64,000 nt of DNA from Blasia pusilla (Eukaryota; Marchantiophyta; Marchantiopsida; Blasiales), in assembly GCA_050084515.1 (NCBI GenBank), contig CM114271.1, positions 30,628,001-30,692,000 of the forward strand, written 5' to 3'. A model generated the notes under the pieces. It ran no database searches and was not told the DNA's origin. It was given only the letters and a program-made list of their open reading frames with translations. Below, one piece after another: positions 44,880 to 57,659 of the stretch (its first letter is position 1; each line of letters opens with the position of its first letter). A program made the position numbers and the translations under genes.

Positions 44880-46235
44880 AAAAGGGAAACGAAATGGGAT
44901 TATTTCTAGGTAGGAAGCAAGATTAGTTGCTAAAAATGGACTATACCAAAACATTTTCATCTATCATTAAAATTCCTTGAATGTGGGTAATATTGATTGT
45001 GGTGGCTCAACAAAATTCAGAGATACACCAAGTTAAAATTGATGTAAAGGAAAATTTAATTTCCTTAACGGAATGCTTAATAAGGATACTAACATGAAAA
45101 TTCTTGAGGGATTAAAAAAAGAAGGATAAGAAAAATCCGGGTTGTCTTCTCAAGAAGTCAATTTATGGTTTAAAGCAATCTTTGAGGGTGTGATATCAAA
45201 AAACCAATTCATTTGTATTCCAAAAAGGCTACTTAATTAAAATCATCTATTGATTCAAATGTTTATATGGTAACCCTCAACCACCAAGGATTTGTGGCCT
45301 TACCTTTATATGTTGATGATACTACTATATATGTTTAATAATAAAGCTTTTCAATTCTATGAAAGTCTTAAGAGAAAAGTTGGAGAAGAGGATTATGAAA
45401 GAAGTTCATCAATTTCTTAGGATGGAAATCAAAGGAAATTGCGTAGAATGGACGAAAACTTCTCAACAAAGATACTATTACAAAAACTCAAGTGAATGGG
45501 TACATCTTTCGAACTGCGAACCAAATTATGGTAAAATATTGTGGCACCATACTAGAGGAGAAGAGCATGATACAAAGAGATTGACAATAAAATACGGTTG
45601 GAAGTTTAATGTGGGCACTGGCAAGGGCTCGGCGCGAGTTGAGGGCAGGCGGTGAGCCTGCACAATGGGGGCCAAGCCTGCCCTACATGCCGCACAAGAG
45701 GTGCGGGCTTTATCCACCCGGGTCTACGCGGCGGGCTTGGGTGCGGGTCGGGGTTACCGTGGCCCGCGCAGATATGTCTGTCAATAAGACGGACATAAGT
45801 CCGCGGACGCACACTTTGTCCGTGTGCAACCTTGGTGGAGGAGCAATAAGTTGGGCAAGCAAGAAACAAAAGTCTATTGCCTTATCTACATACAAAATTG
45901 AATATATGGTTTTAAGCAAAGGAACATTTGAAGCCATTTGATTGATGAGACTGCTTATAGATTTGGAATAAATGAAAAAAAGCATGAATATTATAAGTGA
46001 TAATCAAAATGTATTGGCTTTGGTGGAAACAACAAAGCATCAGGATTACAACAAACATATCGATAATCAATATCATTATATAAGTAAATGGGTCAAAAGG
46101 AGATAATTGTAACTACAAATAATAAGATACAAACCTTAGACTATAATTGTGATACAAGTTATATGATATAGGATATATTAACTAAGAGTTTTAGTAAAGA
46201 AAAAAATAAAATTCAAGTAATAAATTAGGATTGAG
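44880..46235 (+). mobile_element. Decayed Ty1/copia element (remnant D), RT to RNase H
   Basis: ARLVAKNG (about 44925), VKIDVKENLI, a LWFKAIFEG block and LPLYVDDTTIYV (about 45300-45336) are copia RT blocks; the YVDD box is intact. LREKLEKRIMKEVHQFLRMEI follows. RNase H reads LGGGAISWASKKQKSIALST (from about 45835), SDNQNVLAL and HIDNQYHYISKWV. Stops and frameshifts are frequent. A second copy of the DNA-transposon-like element is inserted before the RNase H block. Confidence 0.82.
45603..45836 (-). mobile_element. Small DNA-transposon-like element, copy 2
   Basis: This GC-rich block interrupts copia coding sequence. Its right end reads CCGTGTGCAACCTTGG, the reverse complement of the left end of copy 1 (27492 onward). 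Adjacent GACAT/GTCC motifs also match. The left boundary is uncertain and may be truncated. No coding frame is recognised. Confidence 0.5.
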
Positions 46236-47462
46236 TTATATGAAATAACTTAATATTAGAACGAGGAAGATAATCTATTGTTATAGAAATCATTTCACAT
46301 GGTGGAAAAGAAACAGGAGAGATGCTCCAGGAGATTTTATTCCTCCCTAACATCTGTCACCAAGGACGTTTCCCTTGCACACATAGACAGAACTTAATCA
46401 AAGTGTGATTTTTGAGTCCAAATCTGGACACTCGGACAACTTTTACGGAATAAACAGCGATCCCGACAGCCAAGAGTCACCCTTTGCTCCGGTATACCTT
46501 TCTCACGGTCGAAACTGAGCTTAGGTAGATGGTGCATAGTCTGTTGACTGACACCAAGGAGTTCCAAACTGGCCGACGGTCCATTGAACGTCAAAGCGAT
46601 GCCGTTTAGGGCTTTAGGGTTTAGGGTCGAATTATGAGTACACCCCTCCTCTTCATTCGCTCTTCACCATATGTATACACACTTAATTTTGGTGCAAGTG
46701 AAAACTTTGACATAATGATGCGGAGTTATTGGACACACCTGAATCTTTAAATATTAAAATATAACCAGTGTGCGGCCAGTGAGAGGGGGTTACTACGAGA
46801 AACTACGAGAAAAAAAACGACCCTTATGCGTAGAGGCCGTAACAAGAGATAGGTCTTTTTAATAACACGTTGAATCTGGTTGTTAAGTGAATGCTATAGT
46901 TTTATTATTTTTAAAAAGTTAGTTATTTTGTTTTGATACCATCTTTCAATAGATAAAAGAAAATAATTCATTTGATCAAATTTTTAAATCTAAAATAGAG
47001 ATAAAAATTTTCTCCCAATCGAACTTGAAAATGAAATAATAAGAAAAATTATTATTTTGAGAATAATTCTTGTCTCACATTTTTTTATTATGTCTTTTAG
47101 ATTTTTTTTCCCAAGTTGTGAATTAAATTTCCCTCCAAACTAAAATTGAAAATTAATTTTTATACAAATTTTCTTACATGTACCTTGAAAAAATCCGTTT
47201 AAATTTTCACTAGGATCAGTAAAATTGAGAACACAGAAATTTTTAATTGGGATTTTTCAATTATTAATTTTTTTAAAATGAATTGAAACGTTCTTTCATT
47301 CTACTCTTGTGGTTAGTACAAGGTGAAATTAAAAAAAAGACCAATCGCATTCATTCATCTGAAATTTCACAATGGTCACTTTTGAAGATGTTTTAGGTCC
47401 CTTATTATTTTGATATATAAATTATAGGACTAAATTCCCACTGTCTAAATTCCTGATTAGTC
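46236..47462. other. AT-rich intergenic region with a telomere-type motif
   Basis: Three TTTAGGG-type units, one with a leading C, lie at 46605-46626. They may be an interstitial telomeric trace or a telobox promoter element. The remainder is very AT-rich with no gene seen. Confidence 0.6.
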
Positions 47463-48246
47463 GTGCAGGGTAAACTAACTCAACCTCGGGTTAGAAAACC
47501 GAGGATGAAAAGGAGCGAGGGACATTTTTGCCTCGCGAGCCGATCAGCCGACTCTCAAAGTAGAATGACGAATCGTTTTAGTGACATCTGTGGGAATGAG
47601 AAGCACGGGCGTCCAAAGCTGGCTGTCGGGAGATTCTGCAATCCATTTCATGTGTTTCTGTATACTCGGTTAGGTAAACTAGATATCGGTGTGCCTTTAG
47701 ATTCGGAGACTGATAAGAAGAATCGTACAAGAAGGAAAACTTTGCCGAATCGGGCCTGCTCCTCGACGTACCCGGTCTCTTCAAGGAATCTCGTATGAAG
47801 CAAAAATTCCAAGTCTAAAGCCAAGAGAGCAGCTATCTATTAACGGCCGAGCAAGTCGAGGTATTCCTACAGAGAGTTACGCGTTTGTCAAGATCTATGT
47901 ATCTGACAGTGTGTATGTACATGACAAGGCCTTATTTGCAACAACATCGAGGAAAGCAGGTCACTTTGACCCATCTGTTACAGACTCTCCCGTTGGTGAG
48001 AAAGATTAGATCGCGCTTGGTTGTGACCGGCTTCGGTGACACGGGAGCAGCTGGGATGCACCGAAATTGGCGCCAGTGGGTGCTGACCATCGACATCAGG
48101 GAGGAGTGTCTCGACAGAGACACAACCGGCGGCCAAGTTCCGGATCTGGGAACACTCTTCGCAGAACCTCTGCCCTCCTCATCGAATGCCTAAGTACTCT
48201 CATAGTTAGAAAGCTAGTGTTGACTTCACATCATCGATGAATCCGG
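47463..48246 (+). other. Two open frames of unknown status
   Basis: Frames at 47463-47798 (111 residues, basic) and 47885-48193 (102 residues) have normal composition but no motif I recognise. They lie downstream of the minus-strand kinase gene and could be its 3' UTR on the other strand, or small unrelated genes. Confidence 0.25.
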
Positions 48247-50114
48247 TTAGTGCCAGCTAGCGGTTCTTCTTGACCTTACGCGGTCGGTCCTTTCTGCAAC
48301 CTTCATTTTGCTCATTCTCTTCTGTACCTGTTCCAATTGAATCTGCCTAAGCTTGTCCGAGACCTCGCTGATATTGGGTCGGTTAGTCGGCTCCGAGCTA
48401 CAGCACTTGAGTGCGAGCTCTACCACCTCCCGGATCACATCCTTCAGGCATTCTTTACAGGGAAGTTTCGACGAATCGCTGCAGGGGCACCAGATGTAGG
48501 AGTCGACCGTCTCCTCCCAAAGCCCGAGCACCGACATCTCACTGACAAGATCTGGAAGAAATGTCTTCGATCGGCTCGGTTCCCCTGCTCTCAAGCCCGT
48601 CACGAGCTCCATGAGCACCACTCCAAAGCTGTATACATCCGCTGTATCTGTCAACTTGCCAGTTCTCTCGTAGTGAGGATCCGTATACCCGCGAGATCCT
48701 TTCACCTTGGTATGGCAGTAGCTCCGCTGTTTCTCGTGAGACACGGCTGCAGCAATACCGAAATCTGCAAGCTTGGCTCTCCGGCTCATGTCCAGAAGAA
48801 TGTTGGTGGATTTCACATCGCGGTGGTAGATGGCAATTTTGCTGTTGTAGTGTAGCGCCGTGATGGCGTCGGCGACATCGATAGCAATAGTCAATCGCTC
48901 GTCCCACGCCAATCGTTCCGAGAATTTTCCATGTAAGTGCTGTTCCAAGTTCCCGTTCGGAACGTACTCGTAGACGAGAAGGGGATCTTGTTCATAGCAC
49001 GAGAAACCGATCAGCTTCACCAAGTGGTCGGATTTTGGGAGACTGCGCTGGAGAAATACTTCGTACAAGATTTCCTCAAGTGAGTGTCCCTTCACTGCTT
49101 TGTACCTCTTCACAGCCACTCGCTGGTCATCGAAGAGGAAGCTTTGAAATACTTGTGCCACCTTCCCGCTTCCCACCAGTTTGAGCTCCGAGAAGAAATT
49201 TGTAGCGCTTCTCAGCTCCCTGTATGAGAACCAACTGCATTGAATAGTTGCCGCCCTTCGCCAGTACCACTGTGCAAACCGAACAGCTGTAGGACCACAC
49301 GAAAAAATCTTAGACTGTATTCCGTTCTGAGACTCCGGTTACAGTCGTGACAACCGTTTCTGCAACATGACTTCCGAGCTTAACTATGGAGCGGGCAACT
49401 TCGATAGCTGGTAAATTTTCTGATCTTAGTTGACCTCAATCCGGATGGTGTCCACATGAACAAAGGAAGATGACTGTGCAACCATACTCGAGAACCTAAT
49501 AGCTCTGAACAGCGAGAAAGTTGGATCTACAGTCCTAATGGATAATGAATGATTCCTCTTCTCCGCAAAGGCTACAGCGACACAAGACTATACTGGATAT
49601 AATTGTTTAGTCGAAGCTGACGAACCGTGTACTCATTCCCTGGAATAGCTAAATGAAGCGATCACTTTCGAATGATCAAGTAGACATTACCTTTCTTCTT
49701 CTCCAACAGTGTTGAAAATCTGACGAAGGGAGGCGCGCAAGTCAAGATAGAAGACTGACCTCCTTCCAGATTGAAGTATTCGAAGAAGAACTGAATGAAG
49801 TCACTCCAAGTTGCCACCTGAAGGGGGCACGCAACCGCATATTTGATATGCGTCGACGCCAAAAGGAGAGTGTGGTCAGCTGACAGTCCCTGCTGTATGG
49901 CCCAATGACTAAAAAGATTGAGCCAGAGTTCGGCCTTGCTCGGGCTCTCATCGCCGGAGAACGGAGGCACGATGATGTCACCAGCCTTGGCGCGTGGAAT
50001 GAGTGTGTCCAAGCACATAAAATTGAACTCGCTCCGAAATTCCTCGCTCAGTGCATAATGTACCATCGTTAGACCTCTAGTTTCACTTGGCGTCTTCAGA
50101 CACACGGGATGCAC
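48247..50114 (-). CDS. Receptor-like/cytoplasmic Ser/Thr protein kinase (2 or more exons)
   Basis: The 3' exon (49286-48247, minus) encodes a complete kinase domain. It starts with the lead-in FSYRELRSATNFFSELKLVG, then the Gly loop GSGKVAQVF, VAVKRY (ATP-anchoring Lys), YHRDVKSTNILL (catalytic Asp), ADFGIAAA, GSRGYTDPHY, DVYSFGVVLMELVTG and NRPNISEV. It is an RD kinase of the plant RLK/Pelle superfamily, closest in feel to wall-associated or cytoplasmic types. An upstream exon (50114-49691) joins across a 404-bp GT-AG intron in correct phase. Its about 140 residues show no signal peptide, transmembrane helix or domain I know. The start may be the ATG at 50066 or lie further upstream. It would phosphorylate Ser/Thr in signalling. 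No stop interrupts the kinase, so it is probably intact. Confidence 0.8.
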
Positions 50115-50144
50115 GGCAAGAGGAAGGAATGGGCGAGAAAATAT

Positions 50145-50485
50145 TCACTTGAGGCAGTAATCTCGCGAACTGTGGCACAGAAATGCCGATAATGCTTCTC
50201 GAATCAAGTTCGTGCTTGAGGCATGAATCAGAGAGTTGAGGGAATCTACGAGCGGGCACGAATGCGAGAGGAACTCCAAATGAATTTGAAGAAGCGTTGC
50301 TGAAACGAAGTATACAGCCGAGGAGCTTGAAACAGGTAAGGGCACGGGCTCCAGAAGCTGCCTAGGGAAGAGTAGCAAGACGAGGTCTGTAGGAACTCAA
50401 GCTCGGCAGGTTTTAAGGACATCCGGAAAAGAGCATAGAAGTCACCGGGAGGAGAATGCGCGGTGAAATCGACCGATTCGATCAT
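50145..50485 (-). other. Possible upstream exon(s) of the kinase gene
   Basis: On the minus strand a frame opens with ATG at 50485 (MIESVDFTAHSPPGDFYALF). A different frame continues through 50378-50145 (LLEPVPLPVSSSSAVYFV). They could be exons of the kinase gene joined by an unresolved junction, or a 5' UTR with chance frames. Confidence 0.3.
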
Positions 50486-52464
50486 ATTCCTTCATACTAT
50501 TTCTACCCTAACGAATGCATACGGATACCGTACAAAGTGTCCCTTCCTCAACTTGTTCCATAGCCACCGACCCAGCTCGCCTCCTTTAAGGTTTCCGATG
50601 TCCTATTTTTAGACACATTTTAGTGATCTCACATGGCTGAGAATCAGGACATAACTATTAGCAATATGACAGGCTACAATCTCAAACCATTTTAAAGAAC
50701 AAGAGGCCAAACATGGAACTCGAAGTGATCATTGAATGTATAAAAGGGAAGCGCTCGCATTAAGGTGAGGAATCTCTTTCTCCTTCCATCTCATAGACAA
50801 AATTACACTTCCAGTCTGTAGGGGGATTGAAGTTTGTCGGTTCTGCAGGACTGGAAACATGGGTCATTATCCGCTGCGAGACTCCACACATCTTATCTAA
50901 GTTCCAACCTTTCGAGTGACGAATTGTTTATCAACAGGAGTCCAGAAATGGATACTTGCTCGGAACCGGAATAACTATTCCGGAGTCGAGGCTTGCTTGG
51001 TAAGTGCGTGCAGAAGGTTGGGGATTTCAGAGTCGATAGTTCAAGGATCTCTGTTGATTTAGTGAGGAGTTTCATCGAAAATCTGGTAAGAGTTTCAAGT
51101 GAACGTAAAACCCCAATTGTGGAAATCATGCGGCAACTCTTTGGTGTCCTCAGGTGAAATTATGTTACGGGTTTCCTACTAGCTTTCCCACAGCGTGTGT
51201 CCGGGTTGATCCCCCCGCGCCTCCCACCTCCCACCTCCCACCTCCCCCAACCCCTCACCGCCCTATTAAAAGCACCTGCAGTGCCTGGCAACATGGGTTC
51301 TGGCGATTTGCCTGGCGGTTCTCACTCTCTCTCCACCTGAGACGATCAACGAGATTATGATATCTTCGTGCGCTTGGATTGGACGAGTGAATGAATCAGG
51401 AGCTCCCGCAGCCCGCAGTATCAAGATTCGGGACACAATTAGTCGGCACCTGCGGAGGTACTTTTAAAGTTATTGGAAGGGGATGGGTGCTGTATCTGTA
51501 ACCATCAATTGAATTGTTTGGACTATCGTCGCATCGTTTAGAGAGATCCCAATCCATAACGACTTATCTCCGCCTAATATCCTCATTAGTCTCGATTTCC
51601 GGGAACTTTCGTTACCGATAGCCCATTTTTTTGTCTCCTTTGACCTTGATCGAAAACTGTTGAGCTCATCATTTCGTTGCCCTACTTAGTCCAAGGTTCA
51701 TGATATGGCGTTAACGAGGGACACTGCCAGCAGATCGCAATCCGCCCTCAGAACAATCAGAACCCAATCGTTCGAAGCATGTGGACATGTGGCATTATTA
51801 GAATGGTGGACAAGCTTAATTTGGATCCATACTCATTGTCCAGGTAACGAGTTCGGTGGACTTTCAGTACGCTACATTGAATTTGCACTCTTTGGCCTAG
51901 AGGCCTGCTCTTCAACGAAGAGAGCATGTACCCGGAGTCCCCTGCAATACGAGAAAGTTTCTCTATTTGGGGTCCACGGCACATAGGACTTCCCAGATGG
52001 GTCTTTGCCAGAAGATAGACTCCGTAGAAAGGGGACGCTCACATGGATGATGGACTTTCTACTAGGCTGGAATCGTTATGTATTTAGTAGCCTTTCCATG
52101 TGGGGGCACATGTAACACACACACACATTAGAAAATGTTTTACCCGTCCGCTCTCGGACCTTACGTGTGTAGTGTGCTCCACCTTGCTATGTGTAGTTCC
52201 TATGTGCATAAGAAGGTGATAGGAGAATAGAAAGCATGAATAAAAAGGGGAAACCCATTGGAGAGTACAAAAGAGGGGGACTTAAAGAGTGGAGTCGGCG
52301 AGGGCCACAACTGGCCCGGAAAAAGAAAAGGGGGACAACCTCCTATTGCCTGAGCTCACAACATCTGCAATACTTAGAAAGACATGACCACCACTAAGTG
52401 GGCCTCTAGTGTCGACGTCTCCCACAGCCTGAGCCCGCCGTGAAAGCCCATTAGCTTGGGTATG
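50486..52464. other. Intergenic region
   Basis: A CTCCCAC heptamer is repeated about four times at 51218-51247. A TATAAAAGGG motif lies at about 50737-50746 with no clear gene after it. An (AC)n tract lies near 52113-52125. Short frames such as 51705-51986 show no motif. Confidence 0.5.
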
Positions 52465-52863
52465 CTACAGAACTACGGAGACCCATTGCATGCAATAAAG
52501 AATCGCACAAGCTAAGGACAACCCATGAGCCCAATTCATAAGGAACAAGTCAAACCTCTCCCCCATAGCCCCACACATCTCTATGGCTAGGGGGATGAAT
52601 CCATGTCCATCATGAAGTTGACTATAGAGATGGGTTTTCTTCGCCGCCGCCACTCCTTGTAGCAATCTCCCTTGTGCCACCATCAGGGCTCGCATAGCCT
52701 CCAACGTAGGAATTGTCACTATAACATCCACCGCCACCACCTCAATCTCTCGCGTCATATGAAGATGAGCGATAGGAGATAGGATGTAATAAGAAGGTGA
52801 CTGAAGTTGCTGCAATGCCAAAGGGTTAATTACAAGGTTATTTATGGAGTTCATGGCCTTCAT
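52465..52863 (-). pseudogene. ORF resembling the tail of a reverse-transcriptase-type element
   Basis: This 132-residue frame contains LHDGHGFIPLAIEMCGAMG and RFDLFLMNWAHG. A similar 'GxxFxPLAIExxG' pattern followed by a hydrophobic stretch occurs, as I recall, at the C-terminus of some non-LTR reverse transcriptases of plants and algae. No RT core is visible nearby. The assignment is tentative. Confidence 0.3.
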
Positions 52864-52904
52864 TTCCTTGTCAATATAATGTTTCTGGATATTCTCTACT
52901 TTAT

Positions 52905-53113
52905 AAGGTCCTAGAAGACGTTTTGGAAGACGTTTTGGAAGGTTTCCACAAGTTAGACTTAGAAGACGTTTTGGAAGGTCTCCACAAGTTAGACTTTTTT
53001 TAACAAGAAATTTTTTTAACTATAGTAATCCACGCATAAACACCCGTGTTTATTTTATCATTAACATTTGTGCAAGGGGGATCCATATTCACTCATATTT
53101 GTGCAAGGGGGAT
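52905..53113. repeat. Two small direct-repeat clusters
   Basis: AGAAGACGTTTTGGAAG-type units recur three times at about 52912-52996, together with TCCACAAGTTAGACTT twice. ATTTGTGCAAGGGGGAT occurs at about 53066-53082 and 53097-53113. These are local duplications in AT-rich DNA. Confidence 0.8.
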
Positions 53114-54424
53114 TAAAACCTATGTGGATATATCTCCATTAATGTGTATGCACATCCAAAATATATTTGTAGGAATTCAAGATGTTTTCATTTTATTAAT
53201 CCATGGACCATATTCTCCCCTAAAGCACCTACTAATCAAATTGATTTTCTCGGGCTATATGGGATACTAGATCCCATCTACGAGCACATTTTACAGTGTG
53301 AATGAGGAAAATTTGTAAAATATATTGTGGTTTATAGCCTCAATGGGTTGTAGTAGGGGAGGAGGTTTTTAAGTTCTTTAGGGTATCTACCACCACAAAC
53401 TATAGGGATGGATATAAAGTTTTTGAACGTATGAGTTTGTAGGCTTGGAGCAATTTGAGACATAAGATGATCAAGGTGGTTCATGAATCATATAGATTGG
53501 TCGATCACCAATCTATGGTATTATTGGGGGATAACTTCTTTATTTATAAACATCTTTGCATTTGATATATGGCAATGGGGCAATTAGAAAAAAATTGGTA
53601 GCATATATTCGAATAAATTGGAAAATCACTCAATGACATGTGAATCACACAAGATGTACGTGATCCACTTCTCGTGTGGAAGCTACATCCATGATCAAAC
53701 ACTCTCGGATTGCTTCACTGAAATTTGCACACCTCGTACATCACGAGTTCTCCTATACTCACTCTCAAGCCTTAAGTCAAGCTAGAATCCGAGCGCGCGG
53801 AAAAATTACTCCGGACCCTAATAAGGCTTCAGCTAAATAGCCATGAAACCGCTATATGTACCGTACCACAGAGGCCAGCCCCTACACCACCTCATCCCCA
53901 CCGGGGCGGTCATAAATGTTGAGCAAGCTCGCCTTTCAGGGATCTTCATGTCACTCTTCTAACTAATAGAATTTTAGTCACATAGACAACAACACAACAT
54001 TAGTAGAAAACGGACCATTTTAAACCCATATATTTGACTTGTGTTACTAAGAGTTATTTGAATTACACTAAGTTACTCTAGGACCAATCAATTGACTCGT
54101 GAATTACTCACAAGATAGTTTATTCATAATTAGTGACTAGTGTAAACTTAGAGAGGGAGGAAGGGTTTTGGATCTGGGTGGAATGACCAACCATTACTTA
54201 ATTCCAATACCAATTTGCAGTCATGGAAGGGTTTTTTGACTTCGAACACAAAACCCATATTTTTATTACTTTTCTAGAAGAATATCTTACATGCTACATT
54301 TTTGGATATAGGTTGAATAGGATGAAAGGATATACATGAGGAGGAAAAGAAACTATATAAGTGGAAACTAATGGACCACTGCTTAGGTAATTAAACCTCA
54401 TGATATTTTTCTTTAGGGAGGGTT
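53114..54424. other. AT-rich intergenic region
   Basis: No gene, RNA gene or terminal repeat is recognised. Element 2 homology begins abruptly at about 54425. Confidence 0.5.
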
Positions 54425-54735
54425 CATACCTTATGTAGGGCCGTAGTGTCTAGGTAGAGATGCGGTTTCATACATAGGGTTGAGGGTTATGCAATTGAGG
54501 GTGACTTTTCCAATAGGGCCCGCTCTTAGGTTGGAGGATATAGTGTGGAGTGCACTCAAAAAACAGTTAGTTCTTTGAGTTGAGCCTGTTGCGTTGGGAG
54601 TTAACCTTGGTAGTGAGAAGAGCTCTTGGCTATGATGGTTCCCGCAAGCTTTGACCTGGATTCTCCCATCGTGGAGTGGGTTTGGCTTGATTGTATGTGA
54701 TTCTATATGTGTTTCATGACTGTAGGTCTTTCACA
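54425..54735 (+). repeat. Element 2 repeat A1 (left-truncated)
   Basis: It matches 63693-64000 closely: CATACCTTATGTAG, AGGGCCCGCTCTTAGGTT and TTCTCCCATCGTGGAGTGGG recur in both. The right boundary is unknown, because its partner is cut by the window edge. Confidence 0.85.
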
Positions 54736-56229
54736 GATTTCACTCACAGAACTAGAGTAGATCGATGGTAGCTTCGATTGTGGATCAGTAGGATCTGGTT
54801 AGGGTTGATTGTGTACTCAGCCGTGGATGTTTGTGGCTTGTGGCCTATGTTGGAGGTGGGAATCTGGTGCGTGATTGGTTGAGAAAGAAGCGCCTTGCTG
54901 AGAGCTTTGCAACGCGCTTTAGATCGCCAGATTTCGTTAAGGGAGTTGGAAGTTATCAAGGATTGAAGATACTGGTTCGTGTTCGACGGTTTCCTGATGT
55001 AGAGAGCTTGGAGTGCGGAAGCTCTGTTGAAGTTCATCCAGATCGGGTGACAGGTTCCTGTTGCTACTTGTATTGGGATCTTATGTGAAGCTATCTGCTT
55101 GAGTGTGTAGAGTGTTGCGGATTTCTGCAGGCATGAATCTGGGCGGAAGCGCTGTCGGATTTGCAATTCTGGAGATGTATGGACAACAAGTTTGTCTGAT
55201 TTTTATCTTGGAGTACAGAGCTTGGTTGTAGCTGATTTTTTGTAAAGAGATAGCTATGGTGGTCAATTGAATTTTGGTCGAAAAAAAATCAATTTTGGTT
55301 GAGGATTTGTGGAGTAATTGGTGATTGGAATTTCGCGGACTAGCTCAAGGTCTGGCTATGGTGGACAGCAGATCGGAGGGGCTGGTTGGTTGGTGATTTG
55401 TCTGTTGTTGGAGACGCCTATCCCATTGGGGGCGCCCTGGTTGGGCCTCTCTCCATAGCAAAGCATGGCGATAGGGGCATGTCTCAAGCATTTCTCGAGG
55501 CTTCGAGGCAACTCGTGGTAGCTCGGAGCGAGTGGGCGTGAGAGGCGGAGTAAGGAGCAAGGAGCAAGGAGCAAGCTTGCTTGCTTGGGCGTGAGGCAGT
55601 TTTTGCAAGATTTGTGATTTGAGTGTTGCATAACTGGTCATCCATCTTTGGGCTATTATGCCTGGAAGACGCTTAACTGCTGAGTTCTTAACTATGCCAA
55701 TGTACACACTGGTGTAGCTCATTTGGTGTTGTTCGGAGATGTGTTAGGCGCTTTATGCATCTCAGGTTTTTGGTTGATGGATCTCTAGCGCATAGTAGGG
55801 TGTAGCCTCTCCATGCAAGTGATATTTTCAGATGCTACGAGTCCGACTAGCACGTCATCGACCGCGGCGGAGTAGCTATTGCGTTAGAATTGTGTGGTGG
55901 GTTCTGTGGATTTAGGGGGCGCCACGTTTGGTGGATTTTGTTACCTTGATTTCCATTTGCGATTGGAGGGTTGTCGTTGGACTTCCTCTGTTTGGATCCC
56001 CTCCATCGTTGCTTCTTGCTTGGGGCCCATTGTTAGGGATGTTGATTTCCATAGTAGTGTTACTCTTGTGTGCTACCGGTAGTGAGACTGGAGTGATGAC
56101 CAGTAGACCGTGGGAGGCTTCTTGTGGTGATGAAAGGTTAGGTTGCCTACACCCATAGCTATTAGAGCTAGAATAGTACAGCGACATCAACGTCACTTGG
56201 TTACTTAGTGGTGGTAATTTGATGGTGGT
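54736..56229 (+). other. Element 2 leader
   Basis: This is roughly 1.5 kb between A1 and gag with no recognisable coding frame. An AAGGAGC heptamer repeats near 55551-55573. I find no copy of repeat B here. The primer-binding site is not identified. Confidence 0.55.
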
Positions 56230-57582
56230 GTGGCATCGGTGTTGGTCATCACGGAGCTGTCTGGTGGTCTGGTTGGGGACCGTGGTGCGGACAGTGGTGG
56301 TTTTACACGGAGTGAATTGAGGTATCGGCTACCTTTTCCACTTCCGACAGTTGATGAAGAGGAGGACGAGGGTGTTCCAAACACCAAGTCTTCTACGTTG
56401 TTATCGAGTGTTGCAGCTCCATTGATCTGGGACATGGACGGGATATATAGGGCCATGAAGGGCCCAGGACGATACTCGGATGCAGTGGGCACCATTGAGT
56501 TGGAGGACTTCATGCACGAGTTTGATACGTGGTGTGATATGCAGATGTTGCGGAACGCCACGTTGTTTACACCCTTCTTGGCTTGGAAGGGGTTGTTTCA
56601 GCAGTTGGAGGGGCCACCCATGGATGATTACCATGAGTTTAGGAAGGACCATGTTGCTGAGATTGAGGCGTGGAGAAAATATTGGTCTCCAGGTTATGTG
56701 TCTATCACCCATGGTGGTATTGGTAGTAGTGCTACTACTATGCTAGCCAGCCCGACGTTGAGTGGTACGAGTATGAGCCGGAGTGGGGGTACCAATGGAG
56801 GAACCCATGGAGGTACCAGTGGGGGTACTAGTGCCCCACCATCGTTCAGCCCGATTGCAAAGTTCTTCAACAGGTTGAAGAAGAACTATCAGGGAGTGAA
56901 GACACAGAAGTTGAGGAGTCTTCAGGAATTTGAGCGAAAGACTGGTGAGAGTCTTCGTGAGTCATACACTCGTATGCGACGCTTGATTTCACTTACCCAG
57001 GGTGTGACTGAGGCTCAATAAGTCCACTTTTGGTATGGGATCTTGGATAGAGAGTTGCGCCGCAAGGTACGTGATGCTACTCTTATGAGTGATGATTCAC
57101 CCACATTGACCCATGTGTTTGCTCTATCTGAGAAGATTGAGCTTAACATGGTGGAGGAGAGAGTGGTGACATCCGCATTCAATAGGGATACAACTACTAC
57201 TTCTCGTGTTCAGCAGTCCACCTCACAATCTCATAGTAGTGATGGTGGTAGTAGTAGTGGGAGTCGTGGGGGGTACACACGACCTCAGTCAGGTCCTAGA
57301 GGGTCACCTGCGTAGAGACCATTGCCTTCATTTGCTGCCCCGCAGCAAGGACAGTCATGTTGGACATGTGGAGGTGATCATGTTAGGAGGTTTTGTCCCC
57401 AAGAGGATGGGACACGGACTTTGGAGGATGGGCCTCAGTCGGCCACAACTCAGTGTGATCATTGCGGGAGACCAGGTCATCCTCGAGAGCGTTGCTTTGA
57501 TCTTCATCCAGAGTTGAGATCAGGCTGCGGCCGTGGTGGAGTAGCTCCGCGAGGCCGAGGTGGTAGGGATGGTAGAGGTTGA
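56230..57582 (+). pseudogene. gag: Element 2 gag with two zinc knuckles
   Basis: FDTWCDMQ, AWKGLFQQLEGPPMDDY, FFNRLKKNYQGVKT and LRESYTRMRRLIS match element 1 gag. A Gly-Thr-rich insert (near 56760-56830) is specific to this copy. Zinc knuckles CWTCGGDHVRRFC and CDHCGRPGHPRERC are intact, followed by an Arg-Gly-rich tail. Stops are TAA 57019-57021, TAG 57313-57315 and TGA at the end (57580). The frame start is not a clear ATG. Confidence 0.87.
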
Positions 57583-57659
57583 CCAGTGGTTGGAGAGCCT
57601 ACGGTGGCTACCCCTACCACTACAACAGAGTTAGCTATGGTCGTCGAGATTGAGCTTGA

